From Ancylobacter sp. TS-1 (lineage in GTDB: Bacteria; Pseudomonadota; Alphaproteobacteria; Rhizobiales; Xanthobacteraceae), in NCBI RefSeq assembly GCF_009223885.1, contig NZ_CP045144.1:1-64000 (forward strand): a DNA stretch of 64,000 nucleotides, in the 5' to 3' direction. The position numbers and the translations under genes are program-made. Positions 56,610 through 64,000 of the stretch are shown here, in pieces. Under the pieces are notes generated by a model that worked only from the letters and a program-made list of their open reading frames with translations, was not told the DNA's origin and did no database searches. The stretch's first letter is position 1. Each line of letters starts with the position of its first letter.

Positions 56610-58034
56610 ATGACCGCCGATAACTCCCCGCAATCGTCCGAAGCCGCGCGCCTGCTCGCCGGTCCCGCGCTTGATCTCGCCGCTGCCGTGCGCGAGGGGC
56701 AGGTGAGCGCCACCGCTGTCGCGCAGGCGGCGCTGGCGCGCATCGAGACGCTCGATCCCGTGCTCAACGCCTTCACCGACGTGACGCGCGAACGGGCGCT
56801 GGCGGAGGCCGGCGCCCTTGACGCCGCGCGGGCGGCGGGCGCGCCGCTGGGGCCGCTGGCAGGGGTGCCGTTCGCGGTGAAGAACCTGTTCGATCTCAAG
56901 GGCCTGCCGACGCGGGCCGGCTCGAAGATCAACCGCGACCGCCCGCCGGCGGCGCGCGACGCGACGCTGGTGGAGCGGATGAAGGCGTCCGGCGCGGTGT
57001 GCCTCGGCGGGCTGAACATGGGCGAATATGCCTATGACTTCACCGGCGAGAACCTGCATGACGGCAATTCGCGCAACCCGCACAATCACGGCCACATGTC
57101 GGGCGGTTCGTCCGGCGGCTCGGGCGCGGCGGTCGGCGGCAAGCTGGTGCCGCTCTCGCTGGGGTCGGACACCAACGGGTCCATCCGCGTGCCGTCCTCC
57201 TTCTGCGGCATTTTCGGGCTGAAGCCGACCTATGGGCGGCTGTCGCGGGCGCGCAGCTTCCCCTTCGTGGCGAGCCTCGACCATCTCGGCCCCTTCGCGC
57301 GGCATGTCGGCGATCTCGCCGCCGCCTATGATGCCCTGCTCGGGCTCGATGCGGACGATCCGGGACAGGCCGACAAGCCCTTCGCGCCGACCCTGCCGGG
57401 CCTCGACGCGCCGGGAGGCTTGAGGGTCGCGGTGCTCGGCGGCTGGTTCGCCCGCCAGGGCACGCCGCAGGCCTATGCGGCGGTGGCGCGCGCGGCGGCC
57501 GCGCTGGGGGCGACGGCGACGGTGGAACTGCCCGAGGTCGAACGGGCGCGGGCGGCCGCCTACATCATCTCCATGACCGAGGGCGCGGCGCTGCATGCCG
57601 GCCGCCTGCGCACGCGGCCGGCCGAATTCGACCCGGCGGTGCGCGAGAGGCTGCTGGCCGGCTCCGTGCTGCCGGCCGCCGCCGTCGCGCGGGCGCAGGT
57701 CTTTCGCCGCTGGTTCCGCGAGCGGGCGCTGGAGCTGTTCGCCGACTGGGACGTGCTGATCGCGCCGGCGACGCCGGTTCCGGCCCCGCGCAGCGGGCAG
57801 GCGACCTTCGTGCTCGACGGGCGCGAAATGCTGGTGCGGCCCAATATCGGCATCTACACCCAGCCGATCTCCTTCATCGGCCTGCCGGTGGCGGCGGCGC
57901 CGGTGCCGACCGGCGATGAACTTCCGATCGCCGTGCAGCTCATCGCCGCGCCGTGGCGCGAGGAGGCCGCGCTGCGTGCCGCGCGGGTGCTGGAGAGGGC
58001 CGGCGTCGCCTACGCGCCCGAGCCGGCGGCCTGA
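56610..58034 (+). CDS. AtzE-type amidase
   Basis: A 474-residue amidase-signature enzyme. The catalytic Ser-cisSer-Lys triad is visible: the lysine in PFAVKNLFDLKG and the serines in MSGGSSGGSGAAVGG; LGSDTNGSIRVPSSFCGIFGLKPTYGRLS is typical of the AtzE group. AtzE hydrolyses 1-carboxybiuret in s-triazine degradation, but homologues with AtzG occur without the rest of that pathway, as here, so the substrate is open. ATG 56610 is used; GTG 56601, in frame and overlapping the AtzG stop, is possible. Confidence 0.9.
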   Translation: MTADNSPQSSEAARLLAGPALDLAAAVREGQVSATAVAQAALARIETLDPVLNAFTDVTRERALAEAGALDAARAAGAPLGPLAGVPFAVKNLFDLKGLPTRAGSKINRDRPPAARDATLVERMKASGAVCLGGLNMGEYAYDFTGENLHDGNSRNPHNHGHMSGGSSGGSGAAVGGKLVPLSLGSDTNGSIRVPSSFCGIFGLKPTYGRLSRARSFPFVASLDHLGPFARHVGDLAAAYDALLGLDADDPGQADKPFAPTLPGLDAPGGLRVAVLGGWFARQGTPQAYAAVARAAAALGATATVELPEVERARAAAYIISMTEGAALHAGRLRTRPAEFDPAVRERLLAGSVLPAAAVARAQVFRRWFRERALELFADWDVLIAPATPVPAPRSGQATFVLDGREMLVRPNIGIYTQPISFIGLPVAAAPVPTGDELPIAVQLIAAPWREEAALRAARVLERAGVAYAPEPAA

Positions 58035-58055
58035 TCCTCGCGGCGGGGCTCAGCC

Positions 58056-58826
58056 TCAGTCTCGGCGGAAGGCGACGTTGGCGATGAAGCCGACCGCCAG
58101 CGCCCCGAAGGCGGTGACGAGGCCGTAGAACCAGGGATGGTCCTGCGCCGCCGTCGCCACGGCCTGCTCGAAATCGACCTTCGCCACGTCGAGGCTCACC
58201 GCGCCGCGATGCGTCAGCGCGCCGCCCGCGAAGGTCTTCACCACCACCTCATAGGTGCCGATCGGCGCCGTTCCCGGGATCGGGAAGGCGGCGCGGAAGA
58301 CGTGCGGGGCAAGGAACTCGACGCCGGCCGGACGCTCGAGATAGAGCCCCTGCGCCTGCTTCACCCGCAGGAAGGCCTGCCGGAACGGATCCTCCGCGAC
58401 CACGTCGGCATAGTCGGCGCCCACCCGTTGCAGCAGCCGGTTATTGACGAAGCCGGCCTGCTCCTGCCGCAGAAGGTCGGCCGGCGCCATCAGCGCCGGG
58501 TCGCGGTTGCTCAGCACGGCGAGATAGGACGGGGCGGCGAGGAAGGACCGGCTGTCGACATTCACCCACAGGCCGAAGCGCCGCTCCTTGCGCCAGGTGA
58601 CGAAGCTCTCGCTCGGCCCGCGCACGGTGACGACGACGTCGTAGGCGCCGGTGTCCGGCTGGCCGGATGCGGACGGCGCGATGACGCCGAACAGCACGAG
58701 GCTCTCGCCGGCGAAGCTGGAGGTGATGGTGACGCGCGCCTTGGAAAGCGACAGCACGAGGTCGCCGGCCCGCGCCATGCCGGGCAGGGCGAGGAGGCAG
58801 AAAAGCAGCGCCGCCAGCCACCTCAT
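58056..58826 (-). CDS. TIGR02186-family exported membrane protein
   Basis: A 256-residue protein with a signal peptide (LAALLFCLLALPGMARA), a beta-rich periplasmic part (ESLVLFGVIAPSASGQPDTGAYDVVVTVRGPSESFVTWRKERRFGLWVN) and a C-terminal membrane helix (FYGLVTAFGALAVGFIANVAF). This matches the TIGR02186 family of unknown role. It overlaps the TauE-like gene by 4 bp. The pairing recurs in Rhizobiales, suggesting that the protein works with the exporter. Confidence 0.85.
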   Translation of the reverse strand: MRWLAALLFCLLALPGMARAGDLVLSLSKARVTITSSFAGESLVLFGVIAPSASGQPDTGAYDVVVTVRGPSESFVTWRKERRFGLWVNVDSRSFLAAPSYLAVLSNRDPALMAPADLLRQEQAGFVNNRLLQRVGADYADVVAEDPFRQAFLRVKQAQGLYLERPAGVEFLAPHVFRAAFPIPGTAPIGTYEVVVKTFAGGALTHRGAVSLDVAKVDFEQAVATAAQDHPWFYGLVTAFGALAVGFIANVAFRRD

Positions 58827-59749
58827 CGCGCCGCCTCGTCGATCTTGACCGTGTAGAGGTCGGCGGGGCGGGCGGTCTGGTCGACGGCCACCCGGATGCC
58901 GACCGCCAGCACCAGAAGGCCGAGCAGCAGGCGCAGCCGCTCCGCCTTCATGCTCTGTCCGGCGCGGGCGCCGAACTGCGTGCCGATGGCGCCCCCGACC
59001 ATCAGCACGAGGCCCAGCACCGCATCCACCGTCTGGTTCAGCACCGCATGCATGAGAATGGCGGCGACCATCGTCACCAAGGTGAGCATGAGCGCGGTGG
59101 CGATGGAGGTCACTGTCGGCACGCGCAGGAGATAGATGAGCGCGGGCACGAGCAGGAAGCCGCCGCCAATGCCCATCAGCGCGCCGAGAAAGCCGATGGA
59201 GAAGCCGATCGTCACCACCGGGATGACCGACACATAGATGCGCGACTGCCGGAACCGCATCTTGAACGGCATGCGCAGGAACCAGGCATGCGCGCCGGGG
59301 CGTTTCACGCTGGACTTCTCGCCGCGCCACTCGCGCAGCAGCGCCCGCAGGCTCTCGATCACCATCATCGCGCCGACGGATCCGAGCAGCACGATGTAGG
59401 CGATGGCGATGACGAGATCGAGCTGGCCGAAGCGGCGCAGCACCATGAAGGTGAGCACGCCGGCAAGCGTGCCGGTCAGGCCCCCGGTGAGCAGGATCAG
59501 GCCGAGCTGCACATCCACCAGCTTGCGGCGCATGTAGCTGAGCGTGCCGGAAAAGGACGAGGCGGCCATGTGCGTGGACACGCTGGCCACCGCGACGGCC
59601 GGCGGCACGCCGAGGAAGATCAGCAGCGGCGTCATGAGAAAGCCGCCGCCCACCCCGAACATGCCCGAGATGAAGCCCACCGCGATCCCCAGTGCGAGGA
59701 GGGTGAAGATGTTCACCGGCAGTTCCGCGATCGGCAGATAGATGGTCAC
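58823..59749 (-). CDS. TauE/SafE-family sulfite exporter-like permease
   Basis: A 308-residue membrane protein with about eight helices in two repeats. Each repeat has the family motif: GFISGMFGVGGGFLMTPLLIFLGVP and GFLGALMGIGGGFLLVPALIYLLRVP. The start is GTG at 59749 (MTIYLPIAELPVNIF), which matches the N-terminus usual in rhizobial homologues; the upstream frame is A+T-rich and non-coding. Relatives export sulfite, sulfoacetate or other anions. It is translationally coupled to the TIGR02186 gene, and a sulfur-oxidising TsdA-like cytochrome is encoded nearby. Confidence 0.9.
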   Translation of the reverse strand: MTIYLPIAELPVNIFTLLALGIAVGFISGMFGVGGGFLMTPLLIFLGVPPAVAVASVSTHMAASSFSGTLSYMRRKLVDVQLGLILLTGGLTGTLAGVLTFMVLRRFGQLDLVIAIAYIVLLGSVGAMMVIESLRALLREWRGEKSSVKRPGAHAWFLRMPFKMRFRQSRIYVSVIPVVTIGFSIGFLGALMGIGGGFLLVPALIYLLRVPTVTSIATALMLTLVTMVAAILMHAVLNQTVDAVLGLVLMVGGAIGTQFGARAGQSMKAERLRLLLGLLVLAVGIRVAVDQTARPADLYTVKIDEAAR

Positions 59750-60106
59750 GGGGCGATCCGCGTGCGGGAGGACCCCGAACGGATTAGCAGGATTCGCCCG
59801 CGCCCGCGCTGCGGTCGTTGCGCCGGGCTGCCGTGGCGCCGGGCGGCCGTTCCGGGAGCCGGCTCGACCGTGTATCAAGCATGCGGTTCGTATAGATACA
59901 TTATGCCACACAATGTATTCTTAAGTAGATTCAGTAAGAATGTAGTAGCGGGATGGCACGTGGTCATAATTTCAGACCACAACGCGACGGTAGTAAGAGA
60001 AATATGCGTATTGGGGCAGGGTTGCTGACTTAACCTTCCCGGGGCGCGTGCTAGCGTGCCGCCGTTAACGGACCCGAACGAGGTCCGGGATGTCTAGGAG
60101 GAAACC
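59750..60106. other. A+T-rich intergenic region before the PQQ-type dehydrogenase gene
   Basis: About 357 bp with no credible gene. The stretch 59885-60015 is much A+T-richer than its surroundings. It holds ATACATT-N9-AATGTAT (59896-59918), ATTCTTA-N11-TAAGAAT (59917-59941) and, next to the ribosome-binding site AGGAGG at 60096, a small hairpin CGGACC-N7-GGTCCG (60069-60087). Confidence 0.6.
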
Positions 60107-61387
60107 ATGTCTATTATTTCGCGCGGCCGGCGTTCCGCCGCGCTGCTCGCGTCCACCATGTTCGCCGGCGCGATGATGTTCTCGGCGGCGCATGCGCAGT
60201 CGACCGACAACATGCAGAAGCTGTCGAACTTCCAGTCGACCGGCGCCTCCATGGAAATGGAGACGGTTCCCCAGACCGGCCCGCGTGTCGGCGCGTTCAA
60301 CAAGACGCTGCAGGGCATCAAGCTGCCGGACGGCTTCAAGATCTCGCTCTACGCCATCGTTCCCGATGCGCGCGAGATGGCCGTCGGCCCGAATGCCGGT
60401 GTGGTCTTCGTCGGCACCCGCAAGTCGAAGGTATGGGCGGTCACCGACCGCGACAAGGACCGCGTCGCCGACGAGGTGAAGGTCTTCGCGCCCTCGATCA
60501 ACTTCAAGCTGCCCAACGGCGTCTGCTTCTCCAAGGACGGCTTCCTGTTCGTCGCCGAGCAGAACCGCGTCCTTCTCTTCCCGGCCGCCGAGTTCTTCTA
60601 TGAAGGGCCGGACGTTGCCGCCTTCGAGGTGGTCAAGCAGGGCGAACTGATCCCGCCCTCCGAAGAGTCCTACAACCACACGGCCCGCGTCTGCCGCATC
60701 GGGCCCGACGACAAGCTCTACATCACGATCGGCAACCCCTTCAACGTGTTCGCGCCCGAGAAGTTCGATCTCTACAAGAAGAACGGCATCGGCGGCATCG
60801 TGCGCATGGACCGCGACGGCAAGAACCGCGAAGTCTACGCTTGGGGCATCCGCAATTCGGTCGGCATGGACTTCAATCCGAAGGACAAGACCGTGTGGTT
60901 CACGGATAATCAGGTCGACGGCATGGGTGACAACATCCCTCCCGGCGAACTGAACCGCGCCACCAAGCTCGGCCAGAACTTCGGCTTCCCCTATTTCGGC
61001 GGTGGCAATGTGCGCACGGCCGAATACAAGGATCAGGTGCCGCCGGCCGACGCGGTGAAGCCCGAGGTCGAAATGGATGCGCATGCCGCTGATCTCGGCA
61101 TGACCTTCTATACCGGCAAGCAGTTCCCGGCGAAGTATCGCGGCGGCATCTTCTCGGTGCAGCACGGCTCGTGGAACCGCACCACGCCGGTCGGCGCGCG
61201 GGTGATGTTCACCTCGCTCAAGGATGACGGCACGGCCGACAAGACCGAGGTCTTCGCCTCCGGCTGGCTGACGTCGAATGGCGAGTATCTCGGCCGCCCG
61301 GCCTCCGTCGCCCAGCTCAATGACGGCTCGCTGCTGGTGTCCGACGACACCTCGGGTGCGATCTACCGCATCTCCTACGGCGACTGA
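60107..61387 (+). CDS. PQQ-type sugar dehydrogenase (L-sorbosone dehydrogenase-like)
   Basis: A 426-residue periplasmic six-bladed beta-propeller enzyme. The signal peptide (AALLASTMFAGAMMFSAAHAQ) is followed by KLPDGFKISLYAIVPDAREMAVGPNAGVVFVGTRKSKVWAV and NGVCFSKDGFLFVAEQNRVLLF; HTARVCRIGPDDKLYITIGNPFN and RIYAWGIRNSVGMDFNP-type segments (here REVYAWGIRNSVGMDFNP) are characteristic of soluble PQQ glucose/sorbosone dehydrogenases. A cytochrome c gene follows after 61 bp, an obvious electron acceptor. The substrate is not predictable, and PQQ biosynthesis is not in the window. Confidence 0.85.
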   Translation: MSIISRGRRSAALLASTMFAGAMMFSAAHAQSTDNMQKLSNFQSTGASMEMETVPQTGPRVGAFNKTLQGIKLPDGFKISLYAIVPDAREMAVGPNAGVVFVGTRKSKVWAVTDRDKDRVADEVKVFAPSINFKLPNGVCFSKDGFLFVAEQNRVLLFPAAEFFYEGPDVAAFEVVKQGELIPPSEESYNHTARVCRIGPDDKLYITIGNPFNVFAPEKFDLYKKNGIGGIVRMDRDGKNREVYAWGIRNSVGMDFNPKDKTVWFTDNQVDGMGDNIPPGELNRATKLGQNFGFPYFGGGNVRTAEYKDQVPPADAVKPEVEMDAHAADLGMTFYTGKQFPAKYRGGIFSVQHGSWNRTTPVGARVMFTSLKDDGTADKTEVFASGWLTSNGEYLGRPASVAQLNDGSLLVSDDTSGAIYRISYGD

Positions 61388-61395
61388 GCCCTCCC

Positions 61396-61426
61396 GTCCC
61401 CCCGCGGCCGGCGGTCGCGGGGGGAC
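61396..61426 (+). other. Intercistronic hairpin, dehydrogenase to cytochrome
   Basis: GTCCCCCCGCG and CGCGGGGGGAC form a perfect 11-bp stem with a 9-nt loop, 9 bp past the dehydrogenase stop, with no T-run. Confidence 0.65.
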
Positions 61427-61448
61427 CCCTCCATGCCGGGAACCTCCA

Positions 61449-61778
61449 ATGAAATTGACGATCTGCATGCCGCTCCTTGCGGCATCGGTGATGATCTGCG
61501 CGCCGGCGGTGGCGCAGGATGCCAAGGCGGGGCGCGCCACGGCATCCGCCCAATGCGCCGTCTGCCATGGCCCCAACGGCATCGCGCAAATGCCGACGGC
61601 GGCGAATCTGGCCGGCCAGCAGGAGCTTTATCTCGCCAAGGCGCTTGAGGATTTCCGTTCCGGCAAGCGCGAGAACGAGATGATGACGGTGATCGCGAAG
61701 GGCCTGAGCAATTCTGACGTGGCCAATCTCGCCGCCTGGTATTCCTCGATCCAGGTCACGGTGCAGCCCCCGCCCTAG
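61449..61778 (+). CDS. Small cytochrome c (class I)
   Basis: A 109-residue periplasmic cytochrome. The signal peptide (MPLLAASVMICAPAVAQ) precedes a single haem site, AQCAVCHGPNG, with a methionine-containing C-terminal half (RENEMMTVIAKGLSNSDVANLAAWYSS) likely to supply the sixth ligand. Its place after the PQQ-type dehydrogenase gene suggests it carries that enzyme's electrons to the respiratory chain. Its stop overlaps the end of the convergent peptidase gene by 4 bp. Confidence 0.92.
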   Translation: MKLTICMPLLAASVMICAPAVAQDAKAGRATASAQCAVCHGPNGIAQMPTAANLAGQQELYLAKALEDFRSGKRENEMMTVIAKGLSNSDVANLAAWYSSIQVTVQPPP

Positions 61779-62410
61779 GGAATTGCCGACCGCCACTGCG
61801 CCGCGAGTGCCATGAGCAACGCCTCCAGCCCCCGCTGGAGGCGTTGTCGCGAGAGGGCCCCCGGACGCGGCCGCGGAATGTGGACGAAGACGGCGCGGCG
61901 CCGCGTCCCCGCTGCCCAGCCATAGCCGCGCCATGCCAGGGCGTTGCACACATAGCCCCCGGCCTCGCGCGAGAGCCGCGCCGGCAGGCCGGCCTCCCGC
62001 AGTGCCCGCAGCAGCGGCATCGGCGCGGCCGCGAAGCGTCGCTGCGCCGGCGCGCCCGGCTCCAGAAGGCGCGTGGCCGGGCGCTGGCGCGCTATGTCCG
62101 GAAAAACCCCGGTGGCGTTGCGGGCGACGCGCTCGATGCAGACATGGCGTCGCCGGCCGGCAACGCCGAGCATCAGCACGATGTCGGGTGCGGCGGCGTC
62201 CAGAAGGGCCGGGAAGGAGGCCGCCTCGCTCCACAGGGTCGGCAGGATGCGGGCTTCCACGCGGGCGCCGCCGAGCCGGCGGCTGCGCGCCAGTGCCAAA
62301 GCGAGCGCCGCCGAGGGATTGGACGGCATGCCCGGGAAGCGGCCGAAGCCGGTGACGAGGATATGCGGCCGGGCGCCGGGCGCGGCCCGCGCGAGCGCCT
62401 CAGGCGCCAC
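61775..62410 (-). CDS. pcp: Pyroglutamyl peptidase I (family C15)
   Basis: A 211-residue cysteine peptidase that removes N-terminal pyroglutamate. HILVTGFGRFPGMPSNPSAALA is the family start; the triad is likely the Glu in CIERVARN, the Cys in GGYVCNALAW and the His in AVFVHIPRPRPG. The C-terminus is somewhat diverged. The start is GTG at 62410, inside the last codons of the response-regulator gene (8-bp overlap beyond its stop); the upstream frame is just the other gene read out of frame. Confidence 0.85.
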   Translation of the reverse strand: MAPEALARAAPGARPHILVTGFGRFPGMPSNPSAALALALARSRRLGGARVEARILPTLWSEAASFPALLDAAAPDIVLMLGVAGRRRHVCIERVARNATGVFPDIARQRPATRLLEPGAPAQRRFAAAPMPLLRALREAGLPARLSREAGGYVCNALAWRGYGWAAGTRRRAVFVHIPRPRPGALSRQRLQRGLEALLMALAAQWRSAIP

Positions 62411-62786
62411 GCGCGGCGAGCGCGCGCGCCAGCGCGCCTTCAAGATCGACGAGGCGGAACGGCTTGCTGAGCAGCGGGCGGTCGCGCCACGGGTCCTCGA
62501 TGGCGCCATCGGTGTAGCCGGTGGAAAACACCAGCGGTATGCCGTGGCCGGAGACCGCCTGCGCGATGTCGTAGCTGCGACCTTCCCCCAGATTGAGGTC
62601 GAGCAGCGCCACGTCGATCTCGCCGTGGCGGCTGGCGATGAAGCTGAGGGCATCGGCGATGCGGGTCTCGGTGCCGATCACCACGGCGCCGAGTTCCTCG
62701 ACCATGGCCTCGATCATCGCCGCCACCAATGTCTCGTCCTCGACGACGAAGACGCGTCGGCCCGACAGCTCCTGCGGCTCGCCCAT
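62400..62786 (-). CDS. Single-domain response regulator
   Basis: A 128-residue receiver domain without an output domain. The acidic pair is in VFVVEDETLV, the phospho-acceptor Asp in VALLDLNLGEG, the conserved Thr/Ser in VFSTGYTD, and the Lys in LLSKPFR. The sequence is closest to stand-alone receivers that work with HWE-type kinases in alphaproteobacteria. No kinase gene is adjacent. It overlaps the pyroglutamyl-peptidase gene. Confidence 0.9.
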   Translation of the reverse strand: MGEPQELSGRRVFVVEDETLVAAMIEAMVEELGAVVIGTETRIADALSFIASRHGEIDVALLDLNLGEGRSYDIAQAVSGHGIPLVFSTGYTDGAIEDPWRDRPLLSKPFRLVDLEGALARALAARGA

Positions 62787-62907
62787 CGCGTCATCATCCC
62801 CGTTTTCCGGTGTCTGCCGGCATCCACCGGCGGCGCCTGTCGGAGCCGCCCCCGGCCCCGATCTGATTGAAAACCACTATCGCGGTCAATCGGGCTTTTT
62901 TGCGGGG

Positions 62908-63900
62908 TCACCAGCCGAACAGGGTGGCGATGCGCGTGGCGCCAAGCGTGGGCGACAGCGTGCCGTCCGCGACCGCGCGCTCGATGTCCGGCAGCTGCGA
63001 GCGCAGCGCCAAATCCGCGCGCATGCGGGCGCGCAGCCGGTCGTCGAACAGGGTCCACATCCACTTGACCTGCTGGGCGCTGCGCTTGTCCGCGAAGGCG
63101 CCGGCGGAGCGTGCCCGCTCGCGGTGCAGCAGCACCTGCGCCCACAACTCCGCGATGCCGGCGCCGGTGAGGCCGGAATAGGTGAGCACCGGCGTCGTCC
63201 AGTGCGCCTCGCGTCCGCCGAGCACATGCAGCGCCGCGCGGTACTCGCTCGCCGCCGCCTTGGCGCGCGGGGCGTTGGCGCCGTCCGCCTTGTTCACCGC
63301 GACGATGTCGGCGAGTTCGATGATGCCCTTCTTGATACCTTGCAGTTCGTCGCCGGCGCCGGGGAGCATCAGGACGAGGAACGTATCGGTCATGTCGGAG
63401 ACAGCGGTTTCGGACTGGCCGACGCCGACCGTTTCCACGAGAACGACGTCATAGCCGGCCGCCTCGCACAGCAGCATCGTCTCGCGCGTGCGCGCCGCCA
63501 CCCCGCCCAGTGTGCCCGCCGAGGGCGAGGGGCGCACGAAGGCGCGCTCGTCCATGGAGAGCCGGGCCATGCGGGTCTTGTCGCCGAGGATCGAGCCGCC
63601 GGTGCGCGTCGAGGAAGGATCGACCGCCAGCACCGCGATGCGGTGGCCCTGTTCGAGCAGATAGGTGCCGAGCGCGTCGATGGTGGTCGATTTGCCGACG
63701 CCGGGAACGCCGGTGATGCCGACACGCAGCGCCTTGCCGGTGAAGGGCAGCAGCGCCTGCGTCAATTGCTCGGCCAGAGCCCGGTGCTCCGGCTTGCGCG
63801 ATTCGATCAGGGTGATGGCGCGCGCCAGCATGGCGCGGCGTCCGGCGCGCACGCCGTCCACGAGGTCGTCGAGCGGGGGAAGCGGGTTGGCGTGGATCAA
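62908..63900 (-). CDS. meaB: Methylmalonyl-CoA mutase-associated GTPase MeaB
   Basis: A 330-residue G3E-family GTPase that protects and reloads adenosylcobalamin-dependent methylmalonyl-CoA mutase. The P-loop [18 protein letters not shown] is at about 60-77; [22 protein letters not shown] is the switch/base-II region, and [12 protein letters not shown] and [11 protein letters not shown] (the NKAD guanine motif) follow. The only available start is TTG at 63900, since an in-frame TAG lies 10 codons upstream and no ATG intervenes. The mutase genes are not in the window. Confidence 0.94.
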   Translation of the reverse strand: MIHANPLPPLDDLVDGVRAGRRAMLARAITLIESRKPEHRALAEQLTQALLPFTGKALRVGITGVPGVGKSTTIDALGTYLLEQGHRIAVLAVDPSSTRTGGSILGDKTRMARLSMDERAFVRPSPSAGTLGGVAARTRETMLLCEAAGYDVVLVETVGVGQSETAVSDMTDTFLVLMLPGAGDELQGIKKGIIELADIVAVNKADGANAPRAKAAASEYRAALHVLGGREAHWTTPVLTYSGLTGAGIAELWAQVLLHRERARSAGAFADKRSAQQVKWMWTLFDDRLRARMRADLALRSQLPDIERAVADGTLSPTLGATRIATLFGW

Positions 63901-63988
63901 ATCGGGGACCTGCGCGTTGTCGAGGCGATGCTAGCAGCCAAGCCGGCGCCTGACGAGGCGAGGCACCTTGGTATCAAAGGAGACCCCC

Positions 63989-64000
63989 ATGAACTGGGAT
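63989..64000 (+). CDS. Start of a gene cut by the window edge
   Basis: AAAGGAGACCCCC precedes an ATG, and the first four codons give MNWD. Many LysR-type regulators begin MNWDDL, but four residues cannot identify it. Confidence 0.4.

Overview
This is a strongly G+C-rich chromosomal window that reads as an alphaproteobacterium of the order Hyphomicrobiales (Rhizobiales). I infer a Xanthobacteraceae-like genus such as Ancylobacter or Starkeya, but the family call is uncertain. The order rests on several things. The dnaA / rpsT / enoyl-CoA hydratase / mutM arrangement is typical of the order, as is the coxBA-ctaB-ctaG-coxC-DUF983-SURF1-thrC-M16 peptidase cluster. Irr-type iron control elements are present, the groESL operon has both RpoH-like and CIRCE elements, phasins occur in tandem, and the tRNA-His gene lacks an encoded G-1. 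Nothing looks like a prophage, transposon, integron or CRISPR array. The window is mostly core genome with small accessory pockets.

Layout. 1-6.2 kb (minus strand): dnaA, rpsT, enoyl-CoA hydratase, mutM, a HAD hydrolase and an IalB-like protein, with a 1.1 kb gene-free stretch between dnaA and rpsT. 6.4-16.6 kb (plus): the aa3-type cytochrome oxidase structural and assembly genes behind a perfect FNR/FixK-type box, then threonine synthase, an M16 peptidase and a GNAT acetyltransferase. 16.7-20.7 kb: an iron island (bacterioferritin-associated ferredoxin, bacterioferritin, ferric-iron binding protein, permease) in which each of the three transcription units has an Irr-type box. 20.8-28.1 kb: acetoacetyl-CoA synthetase, an AsmA-like protein, a YqaA-like membrane protein and a large PAS histidine kinase. 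28.4-32.7 kb: two phasins, groESL and ribonuclease HII. 32.8-40.4 kb: the bd-type oxidase cydAB, a family-4-like uracil-DNA glycosylase, ETF-ubiquinone oxidoreductase, a secreted pepsin-like protein, an esterase and a membrane protein. 40.8-47 kb: a phosphonate/phosphate transporter phnCDE with a candidate Pho box, an SbmA/BacA-like ABC transporter and a CLC antiporter. 47.1-51.5 kb (minus): a TPP-riboswitch-controlled NMT1/THI5-like binding protein, a YcaQ-like protein, a GGDEF protein and an ABC permease. 51.6-56.2 kb: a universal stress protein behind a FixK-type box, a secreted choloylglycine-hydrolase-family enzyme, a macro-like protein, a TsdA-like dihaem cytochrome and tRNA-His. 56.4-64 kb: an AtzG/AtzE-like pair, a TIGR02186/TauE pair, a PQQ-type dehydrogenase with its cytochrome c, a response regulator translationally linked to a pyroglutamyl peptidase, meaB, and the first codons of one more gene.

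How the parts work together. The main themes are respiration tuned to oxygen (aa3 oxidase and a universal stress protein under FNR/FixK-type sites, plus a bd oxidase), iron homeostasis under Irr, storage-polymer metabolism (phasins with candidate PhaR operators, acetoacetyl-CoA synthetase), and scavenging of phosphonates and thiamine precursors. I did not find a clearly new multi-gene defence or mobile system. The observations most worth following are regulatory or structural: a 35-bp perfect palindrome upstream of a phasin gene, a riboswitch plus Shine-Dalgarno-sequestering hairpin, a Bfd with a Cys/His-rich tail, an approximate 56-bp duplication of the groEL 3' end, a dispersed intergenic palindromic repeat family, and a secreted bilobed aspartic-protease-like protein.
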